Assembly (NCBI GenBank): GCA_017547165.1
Contig: JAFYQK010000025.1
Location: forward strand, 62,001 to 126,000
Length of the DNA stretch: 64,000 bases
Direction of reading: 5' to 3'
Source of the DNA: Bacteroidaceae bacterium
Lineage (GTDB): Bacteria > Bacteroidota > Bacteroidia > Bacteroidales > Bacteroidaceae
The notes beneath the pieces were generated by a model. That model worked only from the letters and a program-made list of their open reading frames with translations. It was not told where the DNA came from and searched no databases. A program made the translations under genes and the position numbers. Shown here piece by piece: positions 48,919 through 59,391 of the stretch. Each line of letters begins with the position of its first letter. Positions within the stretch are counted from its first letter, which is position 1.

Positions 48919-51111
48919 TTATCTTATAAAGAGCATCTCACGGTATTTAGGCAAAGGCCAAAGTTCGTCGTCAACTATCATTTCAAGTTTGTCAACAGCA
49001 ACACGTATATCCTCTATTAGTGGCGCAACATTATCGTGATAGGCTATAGCCTTGGCGCGCTCTGACTCCAAACGGTTAGCCACCTTACGTGCACCAATGA
49101 GCGAATATACATGCTCGGTGATGAATGCGGTATTCTCTGCTATCTTTTCGATAAGTGACAGGTTAGTAGCATTCATTGTCTTGGCTTGCTCGGAGGGGAA
49201 TACCTGAGCAACCTTTGTCACATTATCCAATAACTGACTCTGATAACGTGTTGCCACAGGGATTATGTGATTGAGGCAAAGATCGCCCAAGATACGGGCC
49301 TCGATTTGAATCTTCTTAGTGTAAGTCTCAAGTTTTATCTCGTTTCGTGCCTCCAACTCCGCCTTGCTCAAAACATTCATTCGTGTAAACATTCCCACTG
49401 TCTCGGGTGTGAGATAATGATCGAGAATAATGGGAATACTGCTTTCTACATCAAGTCCGCGGCGTTCTGCCTCCTGTTTCCACTCCTCACTATATCCATT
49501 GCCATCGAAGTGAATGGGCTTGCATGTCTTGATATCTTCACGCAAAGTTATCAGTATAGCCTTTACCATATCAATACCCGAAGATATGAGCTTGTCCACA
49601 CGCTGCTTAAAGTCGGTTAACTGCTCTGCCACAGCGGTGTTAAGCACTATCATCGATGCGGCACAACTTGCCTGCGAACCTACAGCGCGAAATTCAAAAC
49701 GATTACCTGTAAACGCAAAGGGAGAGGTGCGATTGCGATCGGTATTATCCACCAACAGTTCGGGAATCTGCGGAATGTCCAACATCACACTCTGGCGGGT
49801 TGAGAGGTTGAAGATATCGTTATCCTCGCTTGTCTCCAGTTTCTCAAGCACATCTGCCAACTGACTTCCAAGGAACGAACTGATGATAGCAGGAGGCGCT
49901 TCATGGGCACCTAGACGATGTGCGTTGGTAGCACTAACTATAGAAGCCTTCAGCAATCCATTGTGACGATATACCGCCATAAGTGTCTCTACAATGAAGG
50001 TGATGAAACGCAGGTTGTCCATCGGGGTCTTGCCCGGCGCATGCAAGAGTATACCTGTATTTGTAGATAGACTCCAGTTGTTGTGCTTACCACTACCATT
50101 GATACCCTTGAAAGGTTTCTCATGCAATAGGCAACGGAAACCATGTTTGCGAGCAACCTTCTTCATCAGTGCCATAATGAGCATATTATGATCGATAGCA
50201 AGGTTCATCTCCTCAAAGATAGGAGCCAGTTCAAACTGGTTCGGAGCCACCTCATTGTGACGGGTCTTGCATGGGATTCCAAGTTCCAAGGCCTGAATCT
50301 CCAAATCCTTCATAAAGGATACGACACGCGAGGGAATAGAACCGAAATAATGATCGTCCATCTGTTGGTTCTTCGCCGAATCATGTCCCATAAGGGTGCG
50401 ACCTGTCATAAGCAAATCAGGACGGGCAGAATAGAAACTCTCGTCAACGAGGAAATATTCCTGCTCCCAACCTAAGTTGCTCTTCACGCTGCTTATCTCT
50501 GGATAGAACATACGCGCCACATCAAGTGCTGCCTTACCAACAGCTTTGATGGATTTTTTCAGCGGAGCTTTGTAGTCAAGAGCTTCTCCGGTATAGGAGA
50601 TAAATACGGTAGGAATCATTAGTGTGTCTCCCATCACGAAGACAGGACTGGCAGGATCCCATGCGCTATAGCCACGCGCCTCGAAAGTGGAGCGTATACC
50701 ACCGCTGGGGAAACTGCTTGCGTCAGGTTCCTGTTGCACCAATTGCTTGCCACAGAACTCTTCCAGCATGCCACCCTTGCCATCGTGCTCCACAAATCCG
50801 TCGTGCTTCTCAGCGGTACCCTCAGTAAGAGGTTGGAACCAGTGTGTGGTATGTGTAACACCCAGTTCCATAGCCCAGCGCTTCATACCCTCTGCCACTG
50901 CATCGGCAGTCTTCAGGTCAAGCGTTGTGCCACGATCAATGACATCGCACATCTTTTCATACACATCGGCAGGAAGATACTTGAACATCTTCTGCTTGTT
51001 GAAAACATATTTGGCAAAGAACTCGCTTGGACGTTCCTTGGGTGTTGGCACATCAATGGCCTTCTTGCCGAAAGCCTCTTCTACTACCTTGAATCTTAAT
51101 GTTGCAGGCAT
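48919..51111 (-). CDS. glnN: Glutamine synthetase type III
   Basis: 730 aa from ATG 51111 (MPATLRFKVVEEAFGKKA), the family's start; a farther ATG at 51150 lies inside the flanking repeat. GSIII makes glutamine from glutamate, ammonia and ATP as a dodecamer. Signatures: THTTHWFQPLTEGTAEKHDG, GWEQEYFLVDE (metal-binding Glu), TRHNEVAPNQFELAP and NGSGKHNNWSLST. Typical main GS of Bacteroidales. No consensus promoter was found upstream; the MITE-like element directly precedes it. Confidence 0.96.
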   Translation of the reverse strand: MPATLRFKVVEEAFGKKAIDVPTPKERPSEFFAKYVFNKQKMFKYLPADVYEKMCDVIDRGTTLDLKTADAVAEGMKRWAMELGVTHTTHWFQPLTEGTAEKHDGFVEHDGKGGMLEEFCGKQLVQQEPDASSFPSGGIRSTFEARGYSAWDPASPVFVMGDTLMIPTVFISYTGEALDYKAPLKKSIKAVGKAALDVARMFYPEISSVKSNLGWEQEYFLVDESFYSARPDLLMTGRTLMGHDSAKNQQMDDHYFGSIPSRVVSFMKDLEIQALELGIPCKTRHNEVAPNQFELAPIFEEMNLAIDHNMLIMALMKKVARKHGFRCLLHEKPFKGINGSGKHNNWSLSTNTGILLHAPGKTPMDNLRFITFIVETLMAVYRHNGLLKASIVSATNAHRLGAHEAPPAIISSFLGSQLADVLEKLETSEDNDIFNLSTRQSVMLDIPQIPELLVDNTDRNRTSPFAFTGNRFEFRAVGSQASCAASMIVLNTAVAEQLTDFKQRVDKLISSGIDMVKAILITLREDIKTCKPIHFDGNGYSEEWKQEAERRGLDVESSIPIILDHYLTPETVGMFTRMNVLSKAELEARNEIKLETYTKKIQIEARILGDLCLNHIIPVATRYQSQLLDNVTKVAQVFPSEQAKTMNATNLSLIEKIAENTAFITEHVYSLIGARKVANRLESERAKAIAYHDNVAPLIEDIRVAVDKLEMIVDDELWPLPKYREMLFIR

Positions 51112-51128
51112 GGGAATAATATGTATCA

Positions 51129-51324
51129 GACCCTCCTCCGCCCCCTCCACAAGGGAAGGGAGTATATTGTATTTATTGATGAGGGATTTATGGGTCCTAA
51201 TTAATAGATTTCGATTAAAAGATTATTCCCCGGTCCATCTATAAAAGAGTGGAGTGTTACTGTGACCATGTCCACAAATTGGTAGTAACTACTCCCCTCC
51301 CTTATGGAGGACTGGGGGAGGGTC
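51129..51324. repeat. MITE-like element with ~35-bp terminal inverted repeats
   Basis: Left arm 51129-51164 (begins GACCCTCCTCCGCCCCCTCC) is an imperfect inverted copy of right arm 51290-51324 (ends GGACTGGGGGAGGGTC). The total is 196 bp with no ORF inside. It exactly fills the space between the cysS stop (51330) and the glnN start (51111). No clear target-site duplication was seen. Confidence 0.65.
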
Positions 51325-51329
51325 TTTTA

Positions 51330-52829
51330 TTACTTGTTCAGCGACCAAGCGAAGCCGTCCTTGGTATCCTTCACCTCAAAACCGAGGGCAGAGAGGTCAT
51401 CGCGTATCTTATCTGACAAGGCCCAGTTCTTATCTGCCTTGGCCTGCTGACGCTGTTCCAGCACGATATCAACCACCTTACCAAAAGCCTCTTCGCGTGC
51501 CTTGTTGCTTCCATCCTTCTCCTCTGAAAGACCAAGGATTTCAAATGCAAAGGTATGGAACACCTCCGTGAGTGCTGCCACTACATCCTCCTTGATGCTG
51601 GCCTTCTTGTCCATAACGGTGTTGAGCACACGGCATGCGTCGAATAGATGGCTGATAACCATGGGCGAAGCCATATCATCATTCATAGCATCGTAGCAGT
51701 TCTGGCGCAAGGTGTCCACATAACTCATCTCTATCTGTGGCTGACCCTTCACCTTCTGGCCCTCCTTCAAGCGCTTCAGTGCCTTCCACGCGTCCATCAG
51801 TCGTGCCAAACCCTTCTCTGCACTTTGCAAAGCCTCATTGCTGAAGTCTACGGTACTACGATAATGTGCCTGAAGTATGAAGAAGCGGATGGTCATAGGA
51901 GAATATCCGCGCTCCAAACGCTCATGCTCACCAGCGAAGAACTGAGGCAGCGTGATGAAATTGTTATATGACTTACCCATCTTCTTGCCGTCGATGGTAA
52001 TCATGTTGTTATGCATCCAGTAGGTAACCATAGGATGTCCCTGACTTGCCTGTGCCTGTGCTATCTCACACTCGTGGTGGGGGAAGACAAGATCAAGACC
52101 GCCTCCATGAATATCAAACCTCTCACCCAGATACTTCTTGCCCATTGCCGTGCACTCGCAATGCCAGCCGGGGAAACCCTCGCTCCATGGACTTGGCCAA
52201 TGCATGATGTGTTCTGGGCTTGCCTTCTTCCAAAGAGCAAAGTCAGCCTGATTGCGTTTTTCGCCCACACCAGCCAGGGTGTCGCGACTTGCATCCTTGA
52301 TGTTCTCCAAAGAACGACCGCTCAATATGCCATACTTATGGTCCTGGTTGTAACGCTCAATATCAAAGTAGATAGAACCATTGCTCTCATAGGCATAACC
52401 GTTGTCCATAATCTGCTGAACCAACTGTTGCTGCTCAATAATATGACCTGTGGCATGAGGCTCGATGCTGGGAGGCAAACAGTTCAGTGCTGCCATGGCA
52501 TCGTGGAAACGGTTGGTATAGTACTGAGCCACCTCCATAGGTTCCAACTGCTCCAGACGAGCCTTCTTGGCAATCTTGTCCTCACCCTCGTCGGCATCAT
52601 GCTCCAGATGGCCCACATCGGTAATGTTGCGCACATAACGCACTTTATATCCCTGATGCTTCAGATAGCGGAACAACAAGTCGAAGGTAATGGCAGGACG
52701 AGCATGTCCCAAGTGTGCATCGCCATATACGGTAGGACCGCACACATACATTCCCACACGCCCCTCCACCAAAGGACGAAACAACTCCTTTTGGCGAGTC
52801 AAAGTATTGTAAATCAAAAATGGTTGCAT
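51330..52829 (-). CDS. cysS: Cysteinyl-tRNA synthetase
   Basis: 499 aa. Class I synthetase with zinc ligand C30 in [14 protein letters not shown] (39-42, HIGH motif), the second zinc region [10 protein letters not shown] and [12 protein letters not shown] as KMSKS. Charges tRNA-Cys. Its promoter seems to be in the left arm of the palindromic element at 52855-52886. Confidence 0.96.
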   Translation of the reverse strand: MQPFLIYNTLTRQKELFRPLVEGRVGMYVCGPTVYGDAHLGHARPAITFDLLFRYLKHQGYKVRYVRNITDVGHLEHDADEGEDKIAKKARLEQLEPMEVAQYYTNRFHDAMAALNCLPPSIEPHATGHIIEQQQLVQQIMDNGYAYESNGSIYFDIERYNQDHKYGILSGRSLENIKDASRDTLAGVGEKRNQADFALWKKASPEHIMHWPSPWSEGFPGWHCECTAMGKKYLGERFDIHGGGLDLVFPHHECEIAQAQASQGHPMVTYWMHNNMITIDGKKMGKSYNNFITLPQFFAGEHERLERGYSPMTIRFFILQAHYRSTVDFSNEALQSAEKGLARLMDAWKALKRLKEGQKVKGQPQIEMSYVDTLRQNCYDAMNDDMASPMVISHLFDACRVLNTVMDKKASIKEDVVAALTEVFHTFAFEILGLSEEKDGSNKAREEAFGKVVDIVLEQRQQAKADKNWALSDKIRDDLSALGFEVKDTKDGFAWSLNK

Positions 52830-52854
52830 AGTTATTTCCTTAATATTTTGCTTG

Positions 52855-52886
52855 CAAAATTACGAATAAGCGAGCGAAATACCAAA
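52855..52886 (-). promoter_or_regulatory. Probable cysS promoter inside the left inverted arm
   Basis: On the minus strand TTTG (52886-52883), 20 bp, TAATTTTG (52862-52855), 26 bp before the cysS ATG. The mirror copy serves leuS. Confidence 0.6.
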
Positions 52887-53044
52887 TATATTTGAGTATT
52901 TCCGAGCGAGAGTAATTTAGAGCGAGAGGTCAATGTTACGAATAAGCGAGCCAAATACCCCAATAAAGTCTCTATTTATTTAACAATTTCCGATGCAGAA
53001 ATTTTATTTTTCCATGCACACCTAATTATACAAAGATATTCAAT

Positions 53045-53207
53045 GCGATGCTCACTGAACCTACATTGACACTCGCAGATATGAAAGAGAAAACGGGTAT
53101 CAGCATCGCAGCCATTCAAAAAAAAACAACTTGACCAACTCATTCAAAAGAAATATGTTGAACGTGGTGAAAGAGATGGTAGTTGGAGAGTATTTGTGAC
53201 ACAATAA
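53045..53207 (+). pseudogene. Broken C-terminal fragment of an ATP-binding/winged-helix (RecG-like, AlbA_2-type) protein
   Basis: The frame reads LTLADMKEKTGISIAAIQKK, then a run of nine A (53118-53126) shifts into TT-stop; removing one A restores QLDQLIQKKYVERGERDGSW, ending at TAA 53205-53207. This is the winged-helix tail common at the end of AlbA_2/HATPase_c_4 proteins of Bacteroidetes. No N-terminal part is nearby, so it is a remnant. A sequencing slip in the homopolymer could mimic the frameshift, but the missing rest argues for decay. Confidence 0.6.
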
Positions 53208-53400
53208 ATGATAGTATCCGATGATTATTACATATGAATGGTCTTCCAAATGGAATATAATTTATTATAATGAACAGAAAGTATCATTTACATTGTTCGA
53301 AATCTATGAACCAACCGCCAATTATAAAAATGCTAACCATTGATATGTATAAGGTAAAAGATTGGATATTATAAGCAAAAAGAACGGAAAATATAATTGA

Positions 53401-53460
53401 GACACAATATTCGGGAGCATTGTCCCTAATGTTATGTCTATATATACCAAGTATTGTGTC
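53401..53460. repeat. Small inverted repeat
   Basis: GACACAATA (53401-53409) and TATTGTGTC (53452-53460) are exact inverted copies; another ATATTGTGTA follows at about 53473. Meaning unknown. Confidence 0.5.
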
Positions 53461-53784
53461 TATATGTACATAATATTGTGTACATTTTTGCAATCATGTA
53501 TCTCGGGTGTTTATTTAGCAACGCAAATACTTTTATTACGGCAAGAAATGTAATTTGTCTTCAGTTTCTTTTCGCTCACTTATTCGTAACATTGAAACTT
53601 TCGTTTCTAAATTACTCACGTTGACCTTCGGTCTTCCTCCTCCTTACAAGGCATAGTATGCGAGCATCCTCTGCTCTTGTTGCGCGCGTCGGTTCGGAAA
53701 TACTCAAATAAATTTGACCTAACGGTCGAATTTGCTCCCGCTCGGCATAAAAAATATAATTTTCTACACTCGCTTAATCGCAAA

Positions 53785-53816
53785 TTTGGTTTTTCGCTCG
53801 CTTATTCGTAATTTTG
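53785..53816 (+). promoter_or_regulatory. Probable leuS promoter inside the right inverted arm
   Basis: TTTG (53785-53788), 20 bp, TAATTTTG (53809-53816), 25 bp before the leuS ATG; exact mirror of the cysS arrangement. Confidence 0.6.
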
Positions 53817-53840
53817 TCTGCAAAATAAATAAAATTAACA

Positions 53841-56681
53841 ATGAGAGAATACGATTTTAGAAAGATTGAAGAGAAGTGGCGTGCCCAATGGGTGGCCAAC
53901 AAGACATATCATGTTGTAGAGGATGAGACAAAGAAGAAGTTCTATGTCCTGAACATGTTCCCCTACCCCAGCGGTGCAGGTTTGCATGTAGGTCATCCTC
54001 TGGGTTACATTGCAAGCGATATCTATGCGCGCTTCAAGCGTCAGCAGGGCTATAATGTGCTGAACCCTATGGGATATGACTCATACGGTCTGCCTGCCGA
54101 GCAGTATGCCATCCAGACAGGTCAGCACCCCGAAAAGACTACATTCCAGAACATCGACCGCTATCGTGAGCAGTTGGACAAGATTGGTTTCTGCTTCGAT
54201 TGGGATCGCGAGGTGCGCACCTGTGCTCCTGGTTATTACCATTGGACTCAGTGGGCCTTCCAGAAGATGTTCAACTCATACTTTGACAACACTCTTGGCA
54301 AGGCTCAGCCCATAGAGCAACTCATTGCCAATTTCGAGGCAAAGGGCACAGAGGGCATTGATGCCGCTGGTTCGGAAGAACTCCGTTTCACCGCCGAAGA
54401 GTGGAAGGCTATGAGCGAGCAGGAGAAGAGCCAGACTTTGATGAACTATCGTATCGCCTTCTTGGGTGAAACAATGGTGAACTGGTGTCCCAAATTGGGT
54501 ACCGTACTGGCCAACGATGAGGTTATCGATGGTGTGAGCGAGCGTGGCGGATACCCCGTGGAGCAGAAGAAGATGCGCCAATGGTGTCTGCGTGTCAGCG
54601 CTTATGCCCAGCGCCTTCTGGATGGTTTGCAGACCATAGACTGGAGCGATAGCATCAAGGAGACACAGAAGAACTGGATTGGCAGAAGCGAAGGTGCCGA
54701 GGTGCAGATAAAGGTGGCAGATAGCGATATCGACTTCACCATCTTCACCACTCGTGCCGACACAATGTTTGGTGTGACGTTCTTCGTTCTGGCTCCTGAG
54801 AGCGAGTTGGTGGCACAACTGACCACTGCCGAGCAGAAGGAGGAGGTTGACAAGTACCTGACTTATGTTAAGAGCCGCACCGAGCGCGAGCGTCAGATAG
54901 ACCGCACCGTGACAGGTGTGTTCTCTGGTTCATACGGTATCAACCCCATCACCGGAGAGAAGTGCCCCATCTACATTGCCGAGTATGTCCTCTCTGGTTA
55001 TGGTACAGGTGCCATCATGGCAGTACCTGCACATGACTCCCGCGACTATGCCTTTGCTCGTCACTTCAACCTGCCCATCATCCCATTGGTGGAGGGTGCC
55101 GACGTAAGCGAGGAGAGCTACGATGCCAAGGAAGGTATTGTGATGAACTCTCCCATGGAGGGCAAGTCATCGCTGAATGGCTTCAGTCTGAACGGTTTAA
55201 CCATCAAGGAAGCCATCGAGGCAACAAAGAAGTTTGTTAGCGAGAATGGTCTTGGTCGTGTAAAGGTGAACTTCCGCCTTCGCGATGCCATCTTCTCTCG
55301 CCAGAGATATTGGGGTGAGCCCTTCCCCGTTTACTATAAGCAGGGCATCCCTTGCATGATTCCCGAGGAATGTCTGCCCGTGGAACTACCACAGGTAGAG
55401 AACTTCCTTCCCACCGAGAGTGGCGAGCCCCCATTGGGCAATGCGCAGATGTGGGCATGGGACGAGGCTAACCGCAAGATTGTGGATAAGGCACTCATCG
55501 ACGAGAAGACCGTCTTCCCCATCGAACTTTTCACCATGCCTGGCTTTGCCGGTTCAAGTGCATACTATCTGCGCTACATGGACCCCAACAATGCGGAGGC
55601 TCTCGTTGGCGAGAAGGTTTCGGAGTACTGGCAGAATGTTGACCTCTATGTAGGTGGTAGCGAGCATGCCACAGGTCACCTCATCTACTCTCGCTTCTGG
55701 AACAAGTTCCTCTTCGACCTCGGAGTGAGCAAGAAGGAAGAACCCTTCCAGAAACTCATCAATCAGGGTATGATTCAGGGCCGAAGCAACTTCGTTTACC
55801 GTATCAAAGACACCAACACCTTCGTCAGCCTCGGTTTGAAAGACCAGTACGACACCACTCCCATCCATGTAGATGTGAACATCGTGAAGAACGATGTGCT
55901 GGACGTAGAGGCCTTCAAGGCATGGCGCCCAGAGTATGAGACCGCCGAGTTCATCCTGGAGGACGACAAGTATATTTGCGGATGGGCCGTGGAGAAGATG
56001 TCCAAGAGCATGTTCAATGTGGTTAACCCCGATATGATTGTGGAGCGCTATGGTGCCGACACCTTACGTCTTTACGAAATGTTCCTCGGTCCCGTGGAGC
56101 AAAGCAAGCCCTGGGATACCAATGGTATTGACGGATGCCATCGCTTCCTGAAAAAGTTGTGGCAGCTCTTCTGGGACAAGGACGGCAACCTGCAGGTAGA
56201 TGCCACAGAACCCACCGCTGACAACATGAAGTCTCTGCACAAACTCATCAAGAAGGTAAGTGCCGACATAGAGGAATTCTCATACAACACCTCTATCTCT
56301 GCCTTCATGGTGGCAACAAACGAGTTGACCGCACAGAAGTGCCGTAGCCGCGAGGTGATGACACAGATTGTTGCTCTGCTGGCTCCATTTGCACCTCATG
56401 TGGCAGAGGAGTTATGGGAAGCACTTGGTCAGGAAGGCAGTGTATGCGATGCACAGTGGCCAGAGTTCGACGAGAAGTACCTTGTGGAAAGCAGTGTACA
56501 GTTAGGTGTTCAGTTCAATGGCAAGGTTCGTTTCTCTATGCTCTTCCCTGCCGACGCAACTCCCGAGCAGATGGTGGAGATGGCACTGGCAGCACCCGAG
56601 GCACAGAAGCACATCGAGGGCAAGCAGATAGTAAAGACCATCGCCGTGCCCAAGCGCATCGTTAACATCGTAGTAAAATAA
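53841..56681 (+). CDS. leuS: Leucyl-tRNA synthetase
   Basis: 946 aa. Class I synthetase charging tRNA-Leu, with HVGH (49-52) in [16 protein letters not shown], the CP1 editing domain (~240-450; [19 protein letters not shown] is the editing signature), KMSKS near residue 719 ([11 protein letters not shown]) and the C-terminal anticodon region. Length is slightly above the E. coli enzyme (860 aa), as is usual in Bacteroidetes. Followed by a hairpin. Confidence 0.97.
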   Translation: MREYDFRKIEEKWRAQWVANKTYHVVEDETKKKFYVLNMFPYPSGAGLHVGHPLGYIASDIYARFKRQQGYNVLNPMGYDSYGLPAEQYAIQTGQHPEKTTFQNIDRYREQLDKIGFCFDWDREVRTCAPGYYHWTQWAFQKMFNSYFDNTLGKAQPIEQLIANFEAKGTEGIDAAGSEELRFTAEEWKAMSEQEKSQTLMNYRIAFLGETMVNWCPKLGTVLANDEVIDGVSERGGYPVEQKKMRQWCLRVSAYAQRLLDGLQTIDWSDSIKETQKNWIGRSEGAEVQIKVADSDIDFTIFTTRADTMFGVTFFVLAPESELVAQLTTAEQKEEVDKYLTYVKSRTERERQIDRTVTGVFSGSYGINPITGEKCPIYIAEYVLSGYGTGAIMAVPAHDSRDYAFARHFNLPIIPLVEGADVSEESYDAKEGIVMNSPMEGKSSLNGFSLNGLTIKEAIEATKKFVSENGLGRVKVNFRLRDAIFSRQRYWGEPFPVYYKQGIPCMIPEECLPVELPQVENFLPTESGEPPLGNAQMWAWDEANRKIVDKALIDEKTVFPIELFTMPGFAGSSAYYLRYMDPNNAEALVGEKVSEYWQNVDLYVGGSEHATGHLIYSRFWNKFLFDLGVSKKEEPFQKLINQGMIQGRSNFVYRIKDTNTFVSLGLKDQYDTTPIHVDVNIVKNDVLDVEAFKAWRPEYETAEFILEDDKYICGWAVEKMSKSMFNVVNPDMIVERYGADTLRLYEMFLGPVEQSKPWDTNGIDGCHRFLKKLWQLFWDKDGNLQVDATEPTADNMKSLHKLIKKVSADIEEFSYNTSISAFMVATNELTAQKCRSREVMTQIVALLAPFAPHVAEELWEALGQEGSVCDAQWPEFDEKYLVESSVQLGVQFNGKVRFSMLFPADATPEQMVEMALAAPEAQKHIEGKQIVKTIAVPKRIVNIVVK

Positions 56682-56690
56682 TAGTGTGAA

Positions 56691-56716
56691 TGAGAGAGGG
56701 CGGCATCCCTCTCTCA
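56691..56716 (+). terminator. Hairpin after leuS
   Basis: TGAGAGAGGG / CCCTCTCTCA, 10-bp perfect stem with loop CGGCAT, 9 bp after the leuS stop. No U-tract follows, so it may be an attenuator or RNA-stability element ahead of the YitT gene. Confidence 0.55.
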
Positions 56717-56755
56717 CCTCCGTTAACCCTCCATAAAACACAACAACATTGTCTT

Positions 56756-57691
56756 ATGAAATCAAAAGTCAACCTGACAGAGCAGCGCGAGAAATTACAA
56801 AATCGTCTGCGCAGATATCACATCTGGGACTTGATAAAAGACTTGATTTTCATTAATCTTGGTATGGCCATCTACGATGTTGGATGGGCCCTGTTCCTCC
56901 TTCCATACAAAATCACCACAGGCGGTGGAGCCGGTATGTGTGCCATCATTCAGTATGCCACCGACTTTCCCATGCAATACAGTCTGCTTATCGTAAACAC
57001 GGTACTTCTGCTCTTGGCTTGGTGGCAACTGGGTTTCAAGTTCGCCCTCAAGACACTCTATGCCGTCTTGTCACTCACTTTTTATCTCGAGGTGGGACAA
57101 GAAATCGTATCTAACGAGTCATATGGTTTATGGCAAGTGCTTGGTGATAATCAAGAAGGCATGGCATGTATCCTTGGAGCCATTCTCAACGGCATAGGCA
57201 TAGGCATGGTATTCATGAGCGGCGGATGCACCGGCGGTTGGGATATCATAGCTTCAGTCATCAACAAGTACAAGAATGTCAGCATAGGCCGTGTGCTCCT
57301 CTATCTCGATCTCTTTGTCATCGGATGCTGTTACTTCCTGTTCCACAGCTGGCAGATGGTGGTGTTCGGTTATGTCACACTGGTTATCTACACCTTTGCC
57401 GTCGACACCATGATAAACTCATCCAAGCAGGATATCCAGTTCACCATCTACACCAAGCACCACGACACTATGGTTGAATCCATCCGCACCAAGACGGGCC
57501 ACACCGCTACCCTGCTCTTTGCCAAAGGCGGTTTCACCCACGACCAGCTCAAAGTGGTGGTGACCATAGTGCACAAGAGCGAGCAGGTAGAGATGCTCCG
57601 TCTCATCCGCGACACCGACACCGACGCCTTTGTCACTTTCCATCGCGTGGAGGGAGCCTTTGGCAAGGGATTCAATGTAATTAGAGCATAG
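56756..57691 (+). CDS. YitT-family (DUF161/DUF2179) membrane protein, copy 1
   Basis: 311 aa from ATG 56756 (MKSKVNLTEQ). Five or six hydrophobic helices between ~40 and 215 with the family motifs ITTGGGAGMCAIIQ and MSGGCTGGWDIIASVINKYKNVSIGRVL, then a cytosolic DUF2179 domain (~230-311) ending VEGAFGKGFNVI. Function unknown; suggested as a transporter. The next gene is a paralog 15 bp downstream, so the two products may form a pair. Confidence 0.87.
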   Translation: MKSKVNLTEQREKLQNRLRRYHIWDLIKDLIFINLGMAIYDVGWALFLLPYKITTGGGAGMCAIIQYATDFPMQYSLLIVNTVLLLLAWWQLGFKFALKTLYAVLSLTFYLEVGQEIVSNESYGLWQVLGDNQEGMACILGAILNGIGIGMVFMSGGCTGGWDIIASVINKYKNVSIGRVLLYLDLFVIGCCYFLFHSWQMVVFGYVTLVIYTFAVDTMINSSKQDIQFTIYTKHHDTMVESIRTKTGHTATLLFAKGGFTHDQLKVVVTIVHKSEQVEMLRLIRDTDTDAFVTFHRVEGAFGKGFNVIRA

Positions 57692-57706
57692 AAAAATATA
57701 TTCACA

Positions 57707-58597
57707 ATGGGTAATATTACATTTAAAGAGATTATGCATCAGTGCAAGGATGTACTGATGATAGCTGGTGGTCTGATTATTTTTGCCATAGGCTATGCGT
57801 GCTTCATTCTTCCCTACAATATGACAAGTGGCGGTGTTTCTGGTATCGGTGCTCTTATCTTCTATGTCACTGGTTTCCCACCATCATACACATACTTTAT
57901 CATCAACTTAGCTCTGTTGGTTTTTGCCCTCAAGATATTGGGTGTTAAGTACACCGTAAAAACCCTTCTCGGCACAGTTCTCGTCTCTCTCTTCATCGGT
58001 ATAGCACAAAGCCTTGTCACCATGGACGATGGCACCATGTATAAAGTCATTGGCGAGGAGAAGTTTATGGCTTGCGTGCTTGGTGGTCTCACCGAAGGCA
58101 TAGGCTTGGGTCTTGTATTCCTCTCGGGTGGAAGCACAGGCGGTTCCGACATCATTGCCTCCATTATCAACAAATACAAGACCATCAGCATTGGTCGTGC
58201 CCTCTTCATGGTCGACATCTTTATCGTAGGTCTGAACTGGTTTGTTATTCGCGATGTTGAAACTCTGGTAATGAGCTACTGTATGATGTTCATCGCCATC
58301 AACATGGTCGACTATGTTATCAATGGTTCGCGCCAAAGCATCCAGTTCCTTATCGTATCCGAGAAGTACGAAGAGATAGCCACACGCATCAACCACGATC
58401 TTGAGCGCGGTTGCACCGTTCTCGAAGGTCACGGTTGGTATAGCAAGCAGAAACGCCCCGTACTCCTGGTTATGGCAAAGAAGTTTGAGCGCAAGGCAAT
58501 CTTTGACCTCATCCATCAGGTCGACCCCAAAGCCTTCGTTTCCATGTCAAATGTTGAGGGTGTCTTTGGTGAAGGATTTGACCCAATTAAGAAATAA
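57707..58597 (+). CDS. YitT-family (DUF161/DUF2179) membrane protein, copy 2
   Basis: 296 aa, same architecture as copy 1: MTSGGVSGIGALI, SGGSTGGSDIIASIINKYKTISIGRAL and C-terminal DUF2179 ending VEGVFGEGFDPI. The two differ in the glycine motif (GGGAG versus SGGVSG). Probably arose by tandem duplication and are co-transcribed. Function unknown. Confidence 0.87.
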   Translation: MGNITFKEIMHQCKDVLMIAGGLIIFAIGYACFILPYNMTSGGVSGIGALIFYVTGFPPSYTYFIINLALLVFALKILGVKYTVKTLLGTVLVSLFIGIAQSLVTMDDGTMYKVIGEEKFMACVLGGLTEGIGLGLVFLSGGSTGGSDIIASIINKYKTISIGRALFMVDIFIVGLNWFVIRDVETLVMSYCMMFIAINMVDYVINGSRQSIQFLIVSEKYEEIATRINHDLERGCTVLEGHGWYSKQKRPVLLVMAKKFERKAIFDLIHQVDPKAFVSMSNVEGVFGEGFDPIKK

Positions 58598-58623
58598 GCG
58601 AGACTTATTTCGAACTGAAATGT

Positions 58624-58684
58624 GAAAGGTTAAAACGGAAAACTGATTTCTCCTTTAGTTTTACGTTTTCCGTTTTAACCTTTC
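58624..58684. terminator. Long inverted repeat after the YitT pair
   Basis: 20-bp perfect arms: 58624-58643 (GAAAGGTTAAAACGGAAAAC) and 58665-58684, with a 21-nt loop. The following 50 bp repeat the TTCCGTTTT core three more times. Likely terminates or stabilises the yitT transcript; the repeated core is unusual. Confidence 0.6.
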
Positions 58685-58739
58685 CGTTTTAAATAGTTTT
58701 CCGTTTTCACCTTTCACCTTTCCGTTTTCCGTTTAAAAC

Positions 58740-59363
58740 ATGGTATTTGCAACAAATAACGAGCATAAGCTCCGTGAGGTCAGCCAAATAGTTGGCGACA
58801 AAATAGAGATTCTGTCATTGGCCCAGATAGGATGCACCGAGGATATTCCCGAGGATGCAGACACCCTCGAGGGTAACGCCCTTCAGAAGGCGCGCTATGT
58901 GGCCCAAAAGTATGGTGTCGACTGCTTTGCCGATGACACCGGTTTGCATGTTGATGCTCTCGATGGAGGGCCCGGTGTATTCACCGCACGCTTTGGAACT
59001 ATGAATGGTTTTGGCGATAGCCACGATGCCACCGCCAACATCCGTTGTCTGCTCTCCAAGATGGAGGGAAAAGAGAATCGTCAGTGCCGCTTCCGCACTG
59101 TTATAGCCTTGGTATGCCACAACGCCGACGGCTCGCTCCAGGAACACCTTTTCGAAGGTATTGTCGAGGGCAGCGTTGTCACCGAGTTGCGTGGCGAGAA
59201 TGGTTTCGGATATGATCCCGTGTTCGAGGTTGAGGAAACCGGTCTCACCTTTGCCGAGATGGGTCCCGAGGGCAAGAATGCCGTTTCACACCGCGCCCGT
59301 GCCGTTGCAAAATTGGCAAAATTCATACAAACGGAACCGAAGGTCGACGCGCAAGGAGGCTGA
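58740..59363 (+). CDS. rdgB: Non-canonical purine NTP pyrophosphatase (RdgB/HAM1 family)
   Basis: 207 aa. Hydrolyses dITP and XTP to keep damaged purines out of DNA. Signatures: [14 protein letters not shown] (NTP-binding T/N-N-x-x-K), [26 protein letters not shown] and [18 protein letters not shown]. The ATG at 58740 follows immediately after the TTCCGTTT repeats and has no room for a long leader. Confidence 0.95.
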   Translation: MVFATNNEHKLREVSQIVGDKIEILSLAQIGCTEDIPEDADTLEGNALQKARYVAQKYGVDCFADDTGLHVDALDGGPGVFTARFGTMNGFGDSHDATANIRCLLSKMEGKENRQCRFRTVIALVCHNADGSLQEHLFEGIVEGSVVTELRGENGFGYDPVFEVEETGLTFAEMGPEGKNAVSHRARAVAKLAKFIQTEPKVDAQGG

Positions 59364-59391
59364 AACCTGGGGTAATGTTAAAACAGGAGAT

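Larger units (their letters stand above)
52855..53816. repeat. Nested palindromic intergenic element between cysS and leuS
   Basis: Outer arms 52855-52887 and 53784-53816 are inverted copies matching at 32 of 33 bases. Three more inverted pairs lie inside: 52930-52950/53575-53595 (20 of 21), 52891-52905/53694-53708 (15 of 15), 52910-52920/53607-53617 (11 of 11). The centre holds a broken winged-helix gene fragment. Part of the right side recurs at 26902-27010. No transposase is present. Confidence 0.7.

Noticed and set aside
53284-53493. 69-codon minus-strand ORF in the cysS-leuS gap
   Set aside because: Ile/Tyr-rich translation typical of AT-rich DNA, no homology pattern and no promoter.
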